DNA from: Ovoidimarina sediminis
Lineage (GTDB): Bacteria; Pseudomonadota; Alphaproteobacteria; Rhodobacterales; Rhodobacteraceae
Assembly (NCBI RefSeq): GCF_032586175.1
Contig: NZ_JAWHTE010000001.1
Span: 310,001-374,000, forward strand
Direction of reading: 5' to 3'
DNA length: 64,000 bases
A program made the translations under genes and the position numbers. Position 1 is the first letter of the stretch; every line of letters begins with the position of its first letter. Below are positions 42,825-50,853 of this stretch, in pieces. A model generated the notes under the pieces. The model was not told the origin of the DNA. It saw only the letters and a program-made list of their open reading frames with translations, and made no database searches.

Positions 42825-43742
42825 ATGATCCTGATCACCGAGTTCATGGATGAGGCTGCCGTTGAGCGCCTTTCTTCCGCTCATTCCACCCGGTACGTGC
42901 CGGATCTCGCCGATCGTCAGGGTGACATTCGGGCTATGATGCCCGGCGTTCAGGCCCTTATCGTGCGAAATCGCACCCGAGTGACGGCGGAGTTAATCGC
43001 CGAAGCGCCTGACCTGAAAATGGTCGGACGGCTTGGCGTCGGTCTAGACAACATCGATCTCGATGCCTGTGCGGCGCGCGGCATTGAGGTTATCCCTGCC
43101 ACTGGTGCGAATACGCTTTCGGTCGCAGAGTATGTCGTTACAAACGCCCTGATCCTGTTACGCGACGCCTATATGGCCCGTGACGAGATGATGTCGGGAG
43201 CATGGCCCAGGGGCACTTGCGGTGCCGGTCGCGAAGTGCGGGGGCGCCGACTTGGGCTGGTGGGTTTTGGAGCGATCGCACAGGAAACGGCGCGCCTTGC
43301 GCTTCCTCTCGGGATGACGGTAGCAGGGTACGACCCATATCTTTCCGCAGATGACCCGGCCTGGGCAGGCACCGAGCGAATGGATCTCGACGAACTGATA
43401 TCAACGTCAGAGGTTCTGAGTCTGCATGTGCCGCTAACGGACGCGACGCACCACATTATCAATGCGGGCATGCTGGCGCGTATGCCCGCAGGGTCTGTTC
43501 TGATCAATGCCGCACGCGGCGGAATCGTCGACGAGACAGCCCTATGTGACGCCCTGAGATCGGGCCATCTTTCGGGCGCGGCCCTCGATGTCTTCGAATC
43601 AGAGCCACTGACGGCAACATCTGCAAGAAAATTCGAAGGTCTGCAAAACCTCATCCTAACCCCGCATATCGCCGGAGTTACAGAGGACAGCAATGTTCGC
43701 GTGAGCGGCATGATCGCGGATGAGGTGCTCAAACGGCTTTGA
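42825..43742 (+). CDS. D-isomer-specific 2-hydroxyacid dehydrogenase ((S)-sulfolactate dehydrogenase-like)
   Basis: The protein has 305 residues from ATG 42825. The NAD motif is GLVGFGAIAQETA, the arginine is in INAARGGIVDE, the acid in GAALDVFESEP, and the catalytic histidine in LTPHIAGVT. The N-terminal part (ILITEFMDEAAVERL, VGRLGVGLDNIDLDAC) recalls SlcC, the (S)-sulfolactate dehydrogenase of halophilic and marine bacteria, where SlcC genes are linked to a TTT transporter. A phosphoglycerate dehydrogenase or other hydroxyacid role is equally possible, and neither suyAB nor comC is present here. Confidence 0.82.
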   Translation: MILITEFMDEAAVERLSSAHSTRYVPDLADRQGDIRAMMPGVQALIVRNRTRVTAELIAEAPDLKMVGRLGVGLDNIDLDACAARGIEVIPATGANTLSVAEYVVTNALILLRDAYMARDEMMSGAWPRGTCGAGREVRGRRLGLVGFGAIAQETARLALPLGMTVAGYDPYLSADDPAWAGTERMDLDELISTSEVLSLHVPLTDATHHIINAGMLARMPAGSVLINAARGGIVDETALCDALRSGHLSGAALDVFESEPLTATSARKFEGLQNLILTPHIAGVTEDSNVRVSGMIADEVLKRL

Positions 43743-43758
43743 CAGCACCGAAGAAAGT

Positions 43759-43772
43759 TTGATCCGCATCAA
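43759..43772. promoter_or_regulatory. FnrL/Fnr binding site upstream of hemN
   Basis: The sequence TTGAT-CCGC-ATCAA is a perfect Fnr palindrome, 65 bases before the hemN ATG. Oxygen-independent coproporphyrinogen oxidase genes are known FnrL targets in Rhodobacter, so activation under low oxygen is expected. Confidence 0.9.
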
Positions 43773-43837
43773 GGGCGTCTCCGCTGGTTCAGGGCAGGAT
43801 TAAGGAACCTGAACGTCCTGTCCCGCGAGGCCTGTCG

Positions 43838-45187
43838 ATGGATCCCGTCGTTGAACGCTATGCCAGCATTGCAACTCCGCGATACACGAGCTACCCGACG
43901 GCGCCTCAGTTTCAGAGGGGTTTCTCAGAGGATGTCTACCAGGGCTGGCTCAAGAAGCTGAACCCCGATGCTCCCATCTCGCTTTACATTCACGTGCCGT
44001 TCTGCCGGCAGATGTGCTGGTATTGCGGATGCAACATGAAGCTGGTGAAGCGCGAAGGCCCGCTGAAGGCCTATGTAGAAGGGTTGCTTGCCGAAATTGC
44101 CCTGCTTGCCAATGCACTGCCGGCACGGATGTCGGTGGCACATCTGCACTGGGGTGGCGGCACACCGACTGCGCTTGCACCAGACGATCTAGAACGGGTG
44201 ATGACAGCAGTGCGTGCGGCGTTCGACCTCCTGCCGGACGCGGAAATCGCAATCGAGAGCGACCCGCGCACTCTGACACCGAATATGATCCAACGGCTCG
44301 CTGCACTGGGATTCACCCGGGCAAGTTTCGGGGTTCAGGAGTTCGACCCGGAGGTACAGCGAGCGATAAACCGGATCCAGCCGCCGGAGATGGTGGCAGA
44401 GACTGTGGATCTGTTCCGCCGCAATGGTATCGATGCAATAAACTTCGATCTGATCTATGGATTGCCCTATCAGACGACTGCCAAGCTACTCGATACGATC
44501 AGGCTAGTTTCGGAAATGGCACCAGACCGTATAGCGCTGTTCGGATACGCACATGTGCCTTGGGTGGCGAAGAACCAGCGTATGATTCCGGAGTCGGCGC
44601 TACCCGCTCCGCGCGAGCGCGCCGAACAAGCAAACTGCGCAGCCCTCGCAATCGTTGATGCCGGGTATGAAGCCATCGGCATCGATCATTTCGCAAAACC
44701 CCATGACGGGCTTTCCGTTGCAAAGCGTTCAGGAAGACTGCGCCGGAACTTCCAAGGCTACACCGATGATGCTTCGGACACGCTTCTGGGTGTCGGAGCA
44801 ACGTCGATCGGGCGGACACCGATGGGGTTCATACAGAACCAGCCGGAAACCGGTGCTTGGGCGAGAGCGATTGAAGCTGGCGAATTGCCCGTGGCGAAGG
44901 GGCTTCAGTTGCAAGGAGAAGATACCCTGCGCGCTGCAGTGATCGAACGCATCATGTGTGATGGGGCAGCCGACCCCGACGCATTAGGACGCAACTTCGG
45001 TGCACGTCCCGGCTGGTGGGCCGATGCAGCCGAGCGGCTTGAAGACCTTGCCGCTGACGGGCTCGTCCAAGTTGGTGACTCCGGGATCACTCTGACGAAA
45101 CGGGGGGCTCCGCTTGCGCGTGTGGTGGCTGCGGCCTTCGATAGCTATCTGCCCGCCGGAACAGCAAGGCATTCAGCCGCTCTTTGA
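43838..45187 (+). CDS. hemN: Oxygen-independent coproporphyrinogen III oxidase (radical SAM)
   Basis: The protein has 449 residues, the usual HemN length. The radical SAM cluster motif is CRQMCWYCGC (CxxxCxxC) after YIHVPF. The HWGGGTPTAL segment and the GVQEFDPEVQRAINRIQP pattern are characteristic of true HemN rather than HemW, and the C-terminal HemN domain has IDHFAKPHD. It decarboxylates coproporphyrinogen III to protoporphyrinogen IX without O2 in haem synthesis. A perfect Fnr box lies upstream, so induction at low oxygen is likely. It is convergent with the broken phoB gene. Confidence 0.96.
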   Translation: MDPVVERYASIATPRYTSYPTAPQFQRGFSEDVYQGWLKKLNPDAPISLYIHVPFCRQMCWYCGCNMKLVKREGPLKAYVEGLLAEIALLANALPARMSVAHLHWGGGTPTALAPDDLERVMTAVRAAFDLLPDAEIAIESDPRTLTPNMIQRLAALGFTRASFGVQEFDPEVQRAINRIQPPEMVAETVDLFRRNGIDAINFDLIYGLPYQTTAKLLDTIRLVSEMAPDRIALFGYAHVPWVAKNQRMIPESALPAPRERAEQANCAALAIVDAGYEAIGIDHFAKPHDGLSVAKRSGRLRRNFQGYTDDASDTLLGVGATSIGRTPMGFIQNQPETGAWARAIEAGELPVAKGLQLQGEDTLRAAVIERIMCDGAADPDALGRNFGARPGWWADAAERLEDLAADGLVQVGDSGITLTKRGAPLARVVAAAFDSYLPAGTARHSAAL

Positions 45188-45200
45188 GCCATCCTGATTG

Positions 45201-45418
45201 TCAAATTTCCGGGCCCTGCCCCGGTGAATAGCCCGAACCGCGCACGGTTCGAAGCGGATCTGTTCCACCGCCCCGTAATCCGCAATCAAGAGCAGAGCCT
45301 CTACTCCTGCTTCCGCCTGAGCTACGCCGCCCCCTTCAGCCTCAAGCTTGTAAGCAAGCACCTCGCGTCGCCCCCGCTCATCCTAGACCACAAGCACGAG
45401 AGGGCGATCAGCCTGCAT
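45201..45418 (-). pseudogene. phoB: phoB remnant: N- and C-terminal pieces joined by a large deletion
   Basis: An ATG at 45418 overlaps the phoU stop, as expected for phoB. It encodes MQADRPLVLVV, then TAG where response regulators have the glutamate of VEDE, then DERGRREVLAYKLEAEG and VEALLLIAD, all matching the PhoB receiver start. About 50 residues in, similarity ends. In another frame the DNA encodes GGGTDPLRTVRGSGYSPG, matching the last part of PhoB (DPIRTVRGAGY). Most of the receiver and DNA-binding domain, including the phosphorylated Asp, is missing. One nonsense codon plus an internal deletion and frame change show a dead gene. A functional PhoB may be encoded elsewhere. Confidence 0.88.
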
Positions 45419-46143
45419 TATGGGATCTTGTCGATCGAAGGATTGGCGAATGATGTCCTGTCCCCCTTCGGTCGGGCATCATCGGGCATCTCTCCCGTAA
45501 CGAGGTAGATTACCTGATCAGCGATCGAAGTGACGTGATCGCCTACCCGCTCAAGGTTCTTTGCTATGAAATGCAGGTGCATGCAGGAGGTGATATAGCG
45601 CGGGTCCTCCATCATGAAGGTCAGGAACTCACGGAAGAGCGCATTGTACATCTGGTCGACCTCGTGATCACGCTGGCGTACGTCCTCGGCGAGATCGGCA
45701 TCGCGTTGGATGTAAGCATCGAGGACATCCTTCAGCATGAGTTCTACTTCGCGCGCCATCCTTCGGATCGAGGTTGCCGTCCCCTGCGGCGGGCGCATCT
45801 GGACAAGTACACTCGTTCGTTTGGCAAGGTTCTTCGCATAATCCCCACAGCGTTCGAGGTTCCCCGAGATCTTGATAACCGTCAGAACCGTTCTCAGATC
45901 CGACGCCGTTGGCGCGCGTAGCGCAATCACGCGCGCGGCTTCTTCGTTCACGAGTTCTTCGAGCGCGTCGATCTCCATGTCGTTTTGGCGGACCGTAGCT
46001 GCGAGTTCTTCGTCATTGGTTTCGAGCGCTTTGGCGGCGTCTAGAAGGCCAGCCTCCACAAGGCCACCCATTTTCATAATCATTGCCTGGATCGCTTCGA
46101 GATCGCGGTCGAATGCAGATGATATGTGCTGACTGTCATTCAT
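45418..46143 (-). CDS. phoU: Phosphate signalling complex protein PhoU
   Basis: The protein has 241 residues from ATG 46143. It is a two-repeat PhoU helical bundle with the metal-binding motifs of each repeat seen as NDMEIDALEELVNEEAARVIA and RDHEVDQMYNALFREF. The segments GNLERCGDYAKNLAKR and KNLERVGDHVTSIADQV are also typical. PhoU restrains Pho signalling through the PstSCAB transporter and PhoR. It lies 10 bases after pstB and was followed by phoB, which is now broken. With no pstSCA or phoR adjacent, its partner complex must be encoded elsewhere or be lost. Confidence 0.95.
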   Translation of the reverse strand: MNDSQHISSAFDRDLEAIQAMIMKMGGLVEAGLLDAAKALETNDEELAATVRQNDMEIDALEELVNEEAARVIALRAPTASDLRTVLTVIKISGNLERCGDYAKNLAKRTSVLVQMRPPQGTATSIRRMAREVELMLKDVLDAYIQRDADLAEDVRQRDHEVDQMYNALFREFLTFMMEDPRYITSCMHLHFIAKNLERVGDHVTSIADQVIYLVTGEMPDDARPKGDRTSFANPSIDKIP

Positions 46144-46153
46144 CGTATCGCTC

Positions 46154-46915
46154 CTAGCCGATCCGACCGGTAATATAGGATTCAGTCCGCGGATCGTCCG
46201 GGTTAGTGAAGATATGGCCGGTTTCCCCATATTCCACGAGGTGGCCCAAGTGGAAAAAAGCCGTCTTCTGACTGACCCGTGCGGCCTGTTGCATCGAATG
46301 TGTAACAATCACCAAAGAGTAGCTTTGCTTCAACTCGTCGATTAGTTCCTCGATCTGTGCTGTCGCGATCGGATCAAGCGCAGAACAGGGTTCATCCATA
46401 AGGAGAACCTCAGGTTCCGTTGCGACAGCGCGCGCAATGCAAAGCCGTTGTTGCTGCCCACCTGAGAGCCCGGTTCCCGGGGCATCGAGCCTGTCTTTCA
46501 CTTCGTTCCAAAGTGCACCGCGCCGAAGTGACCGCTCTACTATCTGGTCGAGTTCAGTTTTGTTCTTCGCAAGTCCATGGATTTTCGGACCGTAGGCAAC
46601 ATTGTCATAGATCGATTTCGGAAAGGGGTTTGGCTTCTGAAATACCATGCCAACCTTGGCCCGAAGCTGAACCGGATCCACTCGTCTGTCATAGATATCC
46701 TCACCGTCGAGGCGAATGTCGCCGTTCACCCGGGCGATTGGGATCACGTCGTTCATGCGATTCAGGCAGCGGAGGAAGGTTGATTTCCCGCATCCGGAGG
46801 GCCCGATGAACGCGGTAACCGTCTTGTCCTGAATATCGACGTCTACATCCTTGATGGCGTGCGTGGCGCCATAATAGACGTTGACACCCCGCGCGCTGAA
46901 CTTGATTTCCGTCAT
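46154..46915 (-). CDS. pstB: Phosphate ABC transporter ATPase PstB
   Basis: The protein has 253 residues from ATG 46915, with AAGGAGG upstream. Walker A is GPSGCGKST, followed by FLRCLNRMND, VGMVFQKPNPFP, the signature LSGGQQQR and Walker B LLMDEPCSALDP, all standard for PstB. It energises high-affinity phosphate uptake by PstSCA. The expected upstream pstA gene is missing; only a short pstA-like C-terminus is readable before pstB. The gene itself looks intact and shows no sign of decay. Confidence 0.96.
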   Translation of the reverse strand: MTEIKFSARGVNVYYGATHAIKDVDVDIQDKTVTAFIGPSGCGKSTFLRCLNRMNDVIPIARVNGDIRLDGEDIYDRRVDPVQLRAKVGMVFQKPNPFPKSIYDNVAYGPKIHGLAKNKTELDQIVERSLRRGALWNEVKDRLDAPGTGLSGGQQQRLCIARAVATEPEVLLMDEPCSALDPIATAQIEELIDELKQSYSLVIVTHSMQQAARVSQKTAFFHLGHLVEYGETGHIFTNPDDPRTESYITGRIG

Positions 46916-46969
46916 ACCTTCGGTGCCTCCTTCGACCGATCCTGAAACATCCGTTAGAGTGAATTCCAA

Positions 46970-47017
46970 GCAGTCGCGTTCGTACCGGCGGCAGAGCTTG
47001 ATCGCCAGCGGAAACAT
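46970..47017 (-). other. Possible pstA 3'-end relic
   Basis: Just upstream of pstB the minus strand encodes PLAIKLCRRYERDC, which resembles the common PstA C-terminus (LAI-LRRRYERRW). Further upstream, up to about 47221, no PstA sequence is readable and a TAG interrupts the frame. The relic fits loss of pstSCA by deletion. The match is short, so this is tentative. I see no other gene in 47018-47221. Confidence 0.4.
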
Positions 47018-47221
47018 GGTCTCAGGCCAGCCACGAAAACGAACGGGCTCATCTGGGTGAAAGCAGGTAGTAGGAAGTTCCTAGCAATGGCCGCAGACGG
47101 AAGATCATGGGACCATCTTGGCAGCTGTCCTATGCGCCGAGCTGCAAATTGCCCGGCATGCACATCGATAGTGCACCGCCAGTGGCAAGTCGGCTCTGCA
47201 ATCGCACTTTCCTCGGAGAAC

Positions 47222-48364
47222 TCAGAACCCGTCGAGGCTCAACCCCGAATTTGCTCGGATTTCCATCCGCTCGAGGTTGACGACGGTGGAGAGCATCAGC
47301 CGATCGTGGCTCCAATCCCCGTGCCTCTGGATCGCAGTTGCGCCTATCGCAACAATGAATCCCGCAACTACGAGCACCGGCCAAAACAGGCACCGATCCG
47401 TTGCCCCGCCAGACCGGGCCGCAACGATCGAGGTCATTCGGCGAACGAGAGTGGCCTGATTGCGGCGACCCGCCTTGGCGCCTCCGATATCAAGAAATGG
47501 TACACGAGGCGCAAGCGAGCCCGTTTTCTGCCGCTCTGTGATCGCCTGTCTGCAGACGGACAATAGGCAGTCGGCATATGCCCGCGGTGTAATCACGCGC
47601 CGCTCCAGAACAGCCGAGTCACATGCCAGTTCCCGCAAGACCTCTAACTGATGCTTCCACGCGAAGTACACCGGGTTCCAGAAGAATAACGGGCGCGATA
47701 TAACAAGAAATACTTCCCATTCGGTATCACCTCGCCGCATGTGCTGTAGTTCGTGAGCGAGGGCGATCTTCAACGTTTCCGGCTGTGCGAGATAGCTCGA
47801 CGGGATCACGATATGCCGCCGGATCAATCCCCTCGTGGAGAACGGAACACGAGCCCGATCGCTCAATCGAAGATCAACACGTCCGAAGCGCCGCCAGACA
47901 AAGCTTGTCCGGATCAATTGACGGAGCCTGATCACCTCGGCAAGAACGCCGGCCAAGCTGATCGCAAAGCACAATCCAAACAAGGCGACACCTACCTGCA
48001 CATATGTGCCATTCAGATAGACGACATCCTCGACGAATGAGCGACGAATTCCGATGAGGCTCTCGAACTCCACAGCATTCATCTGCAAGTGCCCGTCGAG
48101 GAACTGCGCAACGGCGAAATCCGTTGCATTTAGCGGCACGCCGGGAAAGAGCCGCGATCCGACCATTGTGAAACCATAAGCCAGTAATGGACTGGCAATC
48201 GCGGCTGCGAGCATGCCTTCGGTCAGGCGCAGGTGCAGAAGGTGCGCGTCACCATGACCAAGCCGACGTATTCCCCAGCGGAACAGGCAGAGGACCGCAA
48301 AGGCCGCGGTCAGAATTATGTTCGCGTCGATATACGCTTCGACAAACGCACTAATCTGAGGCAT
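47222..48364 (-). CDS. M56-family (BlaR1/MecR1-type) membrane metallopeptidase
   Basis: The protein has 380 residues. Several hydrophobic segments occur in the N-terminal part (about residues 10-30, 48-68 and 118-142). The zinc-protease motif is HELQH, with the downstream ELACDSAVLE that completes M56 sites. It ends with one more hydrophobic stretch (FWPVLVVAGFIVAIGATAI) and only a short tail, so the penicillin-binding sensor domain of BlaR1 is absent. It should cleave the partner BlaI-type repressor, whose gene overlaps it by 14 bases, on an unknown signal. Confidence 0.88.
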   Translation of the reverse strand: MPQISAFVEAYIDANIILTAAFAVLCLFRWGIRRLGHGDAHLLHLRLTEGMLAAAIASPLLAYGFTMVGSRLFPGVPLNATDFAVAQFLDGHLQMNAVEFESLIGIRRSFVEDVVYLNGTYVQVGVALFGLCFAISLAGVLAEVIRLRQLIRTSFVWRRFGRVDLRLSDRARVPFSTRGLIRRHIVIPSSYLAQPETLKIALAHELQHMRRGDTEWEVFLVISRPLFFWNPVYFAWKHQLEVLRELACDSAVLERRVITPRAYADCLLSVCRQAITERQKTGSLAPRVPFLDIGGAKAGRRNQATLVRRMTSIVAARSGGATDRCLFWPVLVVAGFIVAIGATAIQRHGDWSHDRLMLSTVVNLERMEIRANSGLSLDGF

Positions 48365-48752
48365 CCCGTAACCTCCTGTCGATCAGCGCCCGAATCTCCT
48401 CAAGAGTTTCTTGCGACAATCCTGCATCGTCGACGAGCCTCGCGACAAGACTTTCCGGCGTATTGTCGAAAAGTTTGGCTGAAAGATTCTTCAGAGATCG
48501 CGTCTGATAGATGTCCTTCGCGAGGGTCGGCCTGTAGATCAACGTCTTGCCGTCCTTCTCACTCGATACAAAACCCTTTTTTTCCAGTATCCGCATGATG
48601 GTTGCGGCCGAGGTGTAGGCGAGCGCGCGCTCCGGCGCGAGATTTGCCAGCACATCCCGCACACTGCCAGAGCCCAACTCCCACAGCGCCGTCATGAACT
48701 CCAGTTCAACATCGGTCAAAAGGCCTGTCGGGCGTGTTCGTCTCTGGTTCAT
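48351..48752 (-). CDS. BlaI/MecI/CopY-family repressor
   Basis: The protein has 133 residues from ATG 48752. The winged helix-turn-helix is typical: LTDVELEFMTALWELGSGSVRDV and AYTSAATIMRILEKKGFV, followed by YRPTLAKD and a C-terminal dimerisation part. Such repressors are inactivated by cleavage by an M56 sensor, here the overlapping downstream gene. No beta-lactamase or copper ATPase gene is adjacent, so the regulated target is unknown. It lies 37 bases after the DUF2160 gene of the glycerol transporter, and may be read from that operon or from its own promoter. Confidence 0.9.
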   Translation of the reverse strand: MNQRRTRPTGLLTDVELEFMTALWELGSGSVRDVLANLAPERALAYTSAATIMRILEKKGFVSSEKDGKTLIYRPTLAKDIYQTRSLKNLSAKLFDNTPESLVARLVDDAGLSQETLEEIRALIDRRLRDASD

Positions 48753-48789
48753 CTGCCCCGCCAATCCCTGCGCCGCGTCATCATCCGGT

Positions 48790-49191
48790 TCACACCTTCC
48801 AAAAGCAGAATATTCCCCACGCAATGGCAAGACCAAGTGGTGCCCATAGCGGCATGCCGAAGAAAAACATCCAACCGAGAAAGATGTAGACTGACCCGAG
48901 AAGCGATATGAAAAGGCGGTCGCCTCGCGTCGTGACGAGGCCGAGGGCACCACGGCGTTCGTCGCCGCCGGGCCTCCGGATCTCAAGCACCGTTATGACA
49001 GCCATTGCGGAAAAAATCCCCACAAATACCGCCAGTGTCGCCGGCGTCCACGCCATCCAGAAGTCTGGCCAGAGCGGTGCTGTCCATGAAAAGCCCTTTT
49101 CCTCCTGCTGTCCAACGTTGCCCCAACCGGCTTGCTGGGCCGCCGATATGGAGGGTGACAGGAACGCAAGCAAGAAAAGCCATAGGCGCAT
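48790..49191 (-). CDS. DUF2160 membrane protein of glycerol-type ABC transporter operon
   Basis: The protein has 133 residues from ATG 49191. A signal-like or membrane segment starts it (MRLWLFLLAFLSPSISAA). DUF2160 then follows with FWMAWTPATLAVFVG, VLEIRRP, the conserved TTRGDRLFISLLGSVYIFLGW and a last membrane helix. The family occurs almost only with GlpPQSTV-type glycerol importers, and its exact job is unknown. The longer N-terminus with an apparent signal sequence is unusual for the family, which often starts at MAWT. It starts 4 bases after the preceding permease stop. Confidence 0.88.
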   Translation of the reverse strand: MRLWLFLLAFLSPSISAAQQAGWGNVGQQEEKGFSWTAPLWPDFWMAWTPATLAVFVGIFSAMAVITVLEIRRPGGDERRGALGLVTTRGDRLFISLLGSVYIFLGWMFFFGMPLWAPLGLAIAWGIFCFWKV

Positions 49192-49195
49192 CACT

Positions 49196-49993
49196 TCAGA
49201 CCCTCCCAAGAGCGAAGCCGCGTGCGATGTAATTCCGCACGAAGTAAATCACGATCGCACCCGGAATGATCGTAAGCGTCCCGGCTGCAGCCAGAAGACC
49301 CAGTTCGTAGCCCGCACTCGAAGCCGTACGAGTCATCACAGCAGCGATTGGTTTGGCCTCAACTGCCGTCAGCGTCTTGGCCAGAAGCATCTCGACCCAC
49401 GAAAACATGAAGCAGAAGAAGGCGGCCACTCCAACGCCCGCCTTGATGTTCGGCAGGAAGATCTTCATGAAAAAGCGAGGGAACGAATAGCCATCGACGT
49501 AAGCCGTTTCATCGAGTTCCTTGGGGATCCCGCGCATAAACCCTTCAAGGATCCACACAGCCAGCGGCACGTTGAAAAGCGTATGCGCCAGTGCCACCGC
49601 CAGATGCGTATCGAAGAGGCCGATCGACGAATAGAGCTGAAAGAAAGGCAGAGCGAAGACCGCCGCCGGTGCCATGCGGTTCGTCAAGAGCCAGAAGAAA
49701 AGCTGTTTGTCCCCAAGGAAACGGTACCGCGAAAACGCGTATGCTGCCGGCAATGCCACTGCAACAGAGAGCACAGTGTTGATCGACACGTAGAGGATCG
49801 AATGGACGTAGCCCATGTACCAGGTCGGATCAGTCAGGATCGCGACGTAGCTGTCCACCGTAAAGGATTGAGGAAAGAGGCTGAAGCCAGAGAGAATCTC
49901 GTTCGTGGTCTTGAAGCTCATCGAGACCAGCCAGTAGATCGGTAGCATCAGGAAGACGATATAGAGAATGGGAATGAGGCTACGCTTTCTCAT
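49196..49993 (-). CDS. glpQ: Glycerol-type ABC transporter permease (GlpQ-like)
   Basis: A 265-residue MalG-type permease. The EAA loop is ELDETAYVDGYSFPRFFMKIFLP, and helices are spread over the whole length, from LIPILYIVFLMLPIYWLVSMSF to the end. The position between GlpP-like and DUF2160 genes and the DUF2160 partner support the glycerol assignment. It overlaps the upstream permease gene by 4 bases. The symbol is used in the rhizobial transporter sense, not for the enterobacterial glycerophosphodiesterase. Confidence 0.88.
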   Translation of the reverse strand: MRKRSLIPILYIVFLMLPIYWLVSMSFKTTNEILSGFSLFPQSFTVDSYVAILTDPTWYMGYVHSILYVSINTVLSVAVALPAAYAFSRYRFLGDKQLFFWLLTNRMAPAAVFALPFFQLYSSIGLFDTHLAVALAHTLFNVPLAVWILEGFMRGIPKELDETAYVDGYSFPRFFMKIFLPNIKAGVGVAAFFCFMFSWVEMLLAKTLTAVEAKPIAAVMTRTASSAGYELGLLAAAGTLTIIPGAIVIYFVRNYIARGFALGRV

Positions 49994-50853
49994 CTCGGGT
50001 CATCCTTCGTCATCACGGTGTAGAAGATCCAACTCACCAGAAGCGTGATCGCGAAATAGATCAGGCTCATCGCCGCCGCCGGCCCGAGATCGAACTGCCC
50101 GAGTGCAATCTTCACGAGGTCGATTGACAGAAGTGTCGTCGAGTTGCCCGGCCCGCCGCCCGTCAGCACGAAGGGCTCGGTGTAAATGTTGAAGCTGTCC
50201 ATGAAACGAAGAAGAACCGCGATCGTCAGCACAGTCTTCATTTTCGGGAGCTGAATGTAGCGGAAGACACTCCATGGACTTGCGCCGTCGATCTTCGCCG
50301 CCTGGTAATACGCGTCGGGGATCGAAACGAGACCAGCATAGCAAAGCAGAACGACGAGCGACGTCCAGTGCCAGACATCCATAACGACGATCGTGATCCA
50401 GGCTGCGACCGGATCCTGCGTCATGTCATAGTTGATGCCGAGGACATCGTTCATGAAATAGCCCAGCATGCCGATTTTCGGCAGGGCAAAGATGTTCCAC
50501 ATCGCGCCCACGACATTCCACGGGATCAGCATCGGCAGGGCCATCAGGACGAGGCAGACAGAGACCCATGGGCCCTTGCGTGGCATGGATAGGGCGATGA
50601 CGATGCCCAGCGGCACCTCGATCGCGAGAATCATTGCTGTGAACAGAAACTGCCGACCAAGCGCTGCCTGGAACCGTTCCGATTGTAGGATCTGCTGGAA
50701 CCAGTCGAGCCCCTGCCAGAAGAAGAGGTTGTCCCCGAATGTCTCCTGCACCGAGTAGTTGACCACAGTCATCATCGGCACGAGGGCATTGAACGCGACG
50801 AGGATCAGAACCGGCAGGACAAAGAACCATGCCTTCTGGTTTTCCACTCTCAT
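49990..50853 (-). CDS. glpP: Glycerol-type ABC transporter permease (GlpP-like)
   Basis: The protein has 287 residues from ATG 50853, which overlaps the preceding ATPase stop. It is a MalF-type permease with FVLPVLILVAFNALVPMMTVVNYSVQ at the N-terminus and an EAA loop PDAYYQAAKIDGASPWSVFRYIQLP. The TGGGPGNST segment is typical of sugar-type permeases. With GlpQ it forms the channel for the ligand delivered by the GlpV-like protein. Confidence 0.88.
   Translation of the reverse strand: MRVENQKAWFFVLPVLILVAFNALVPMMTVVNYSVQETFGDNLFFWQGLDWFQQILQSERFQAALGRQFLFTAMILAIEVPLGIVIALSMPRKGPWVSVCLVLMALPMLIPWNVVGAMWNIFALPKIGMLGYFMNDVLGINYDMTQDPVAAWITIVVMDVWHWTSLVVLLCYAGLVSIPDAYYQAAKIDGASPWSVFRYIQLPKMKTVLTIAVLLRFMDSFNIYTEPFVLTGGGPGNSTTLLSIDLVKIALGQFDLGPAAAMSLIYFAITLLVSWIFYTVMTKDDPR

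Noticed and set aside
45224..45508. 94-residue plus-strand frame across the phoU end and the phoB scar
   Set aside because: The minus strand explains this region as phoU and phoB remnants, and the frame has no ribosome site or motif.
48908..49945. 345-residue plus-strand frame opposite glpQ and the DUF2160 gene
   Set aside because: It spans two well-supported minus-strand genes, is very rich in Arg, His and Glu and has no domain.
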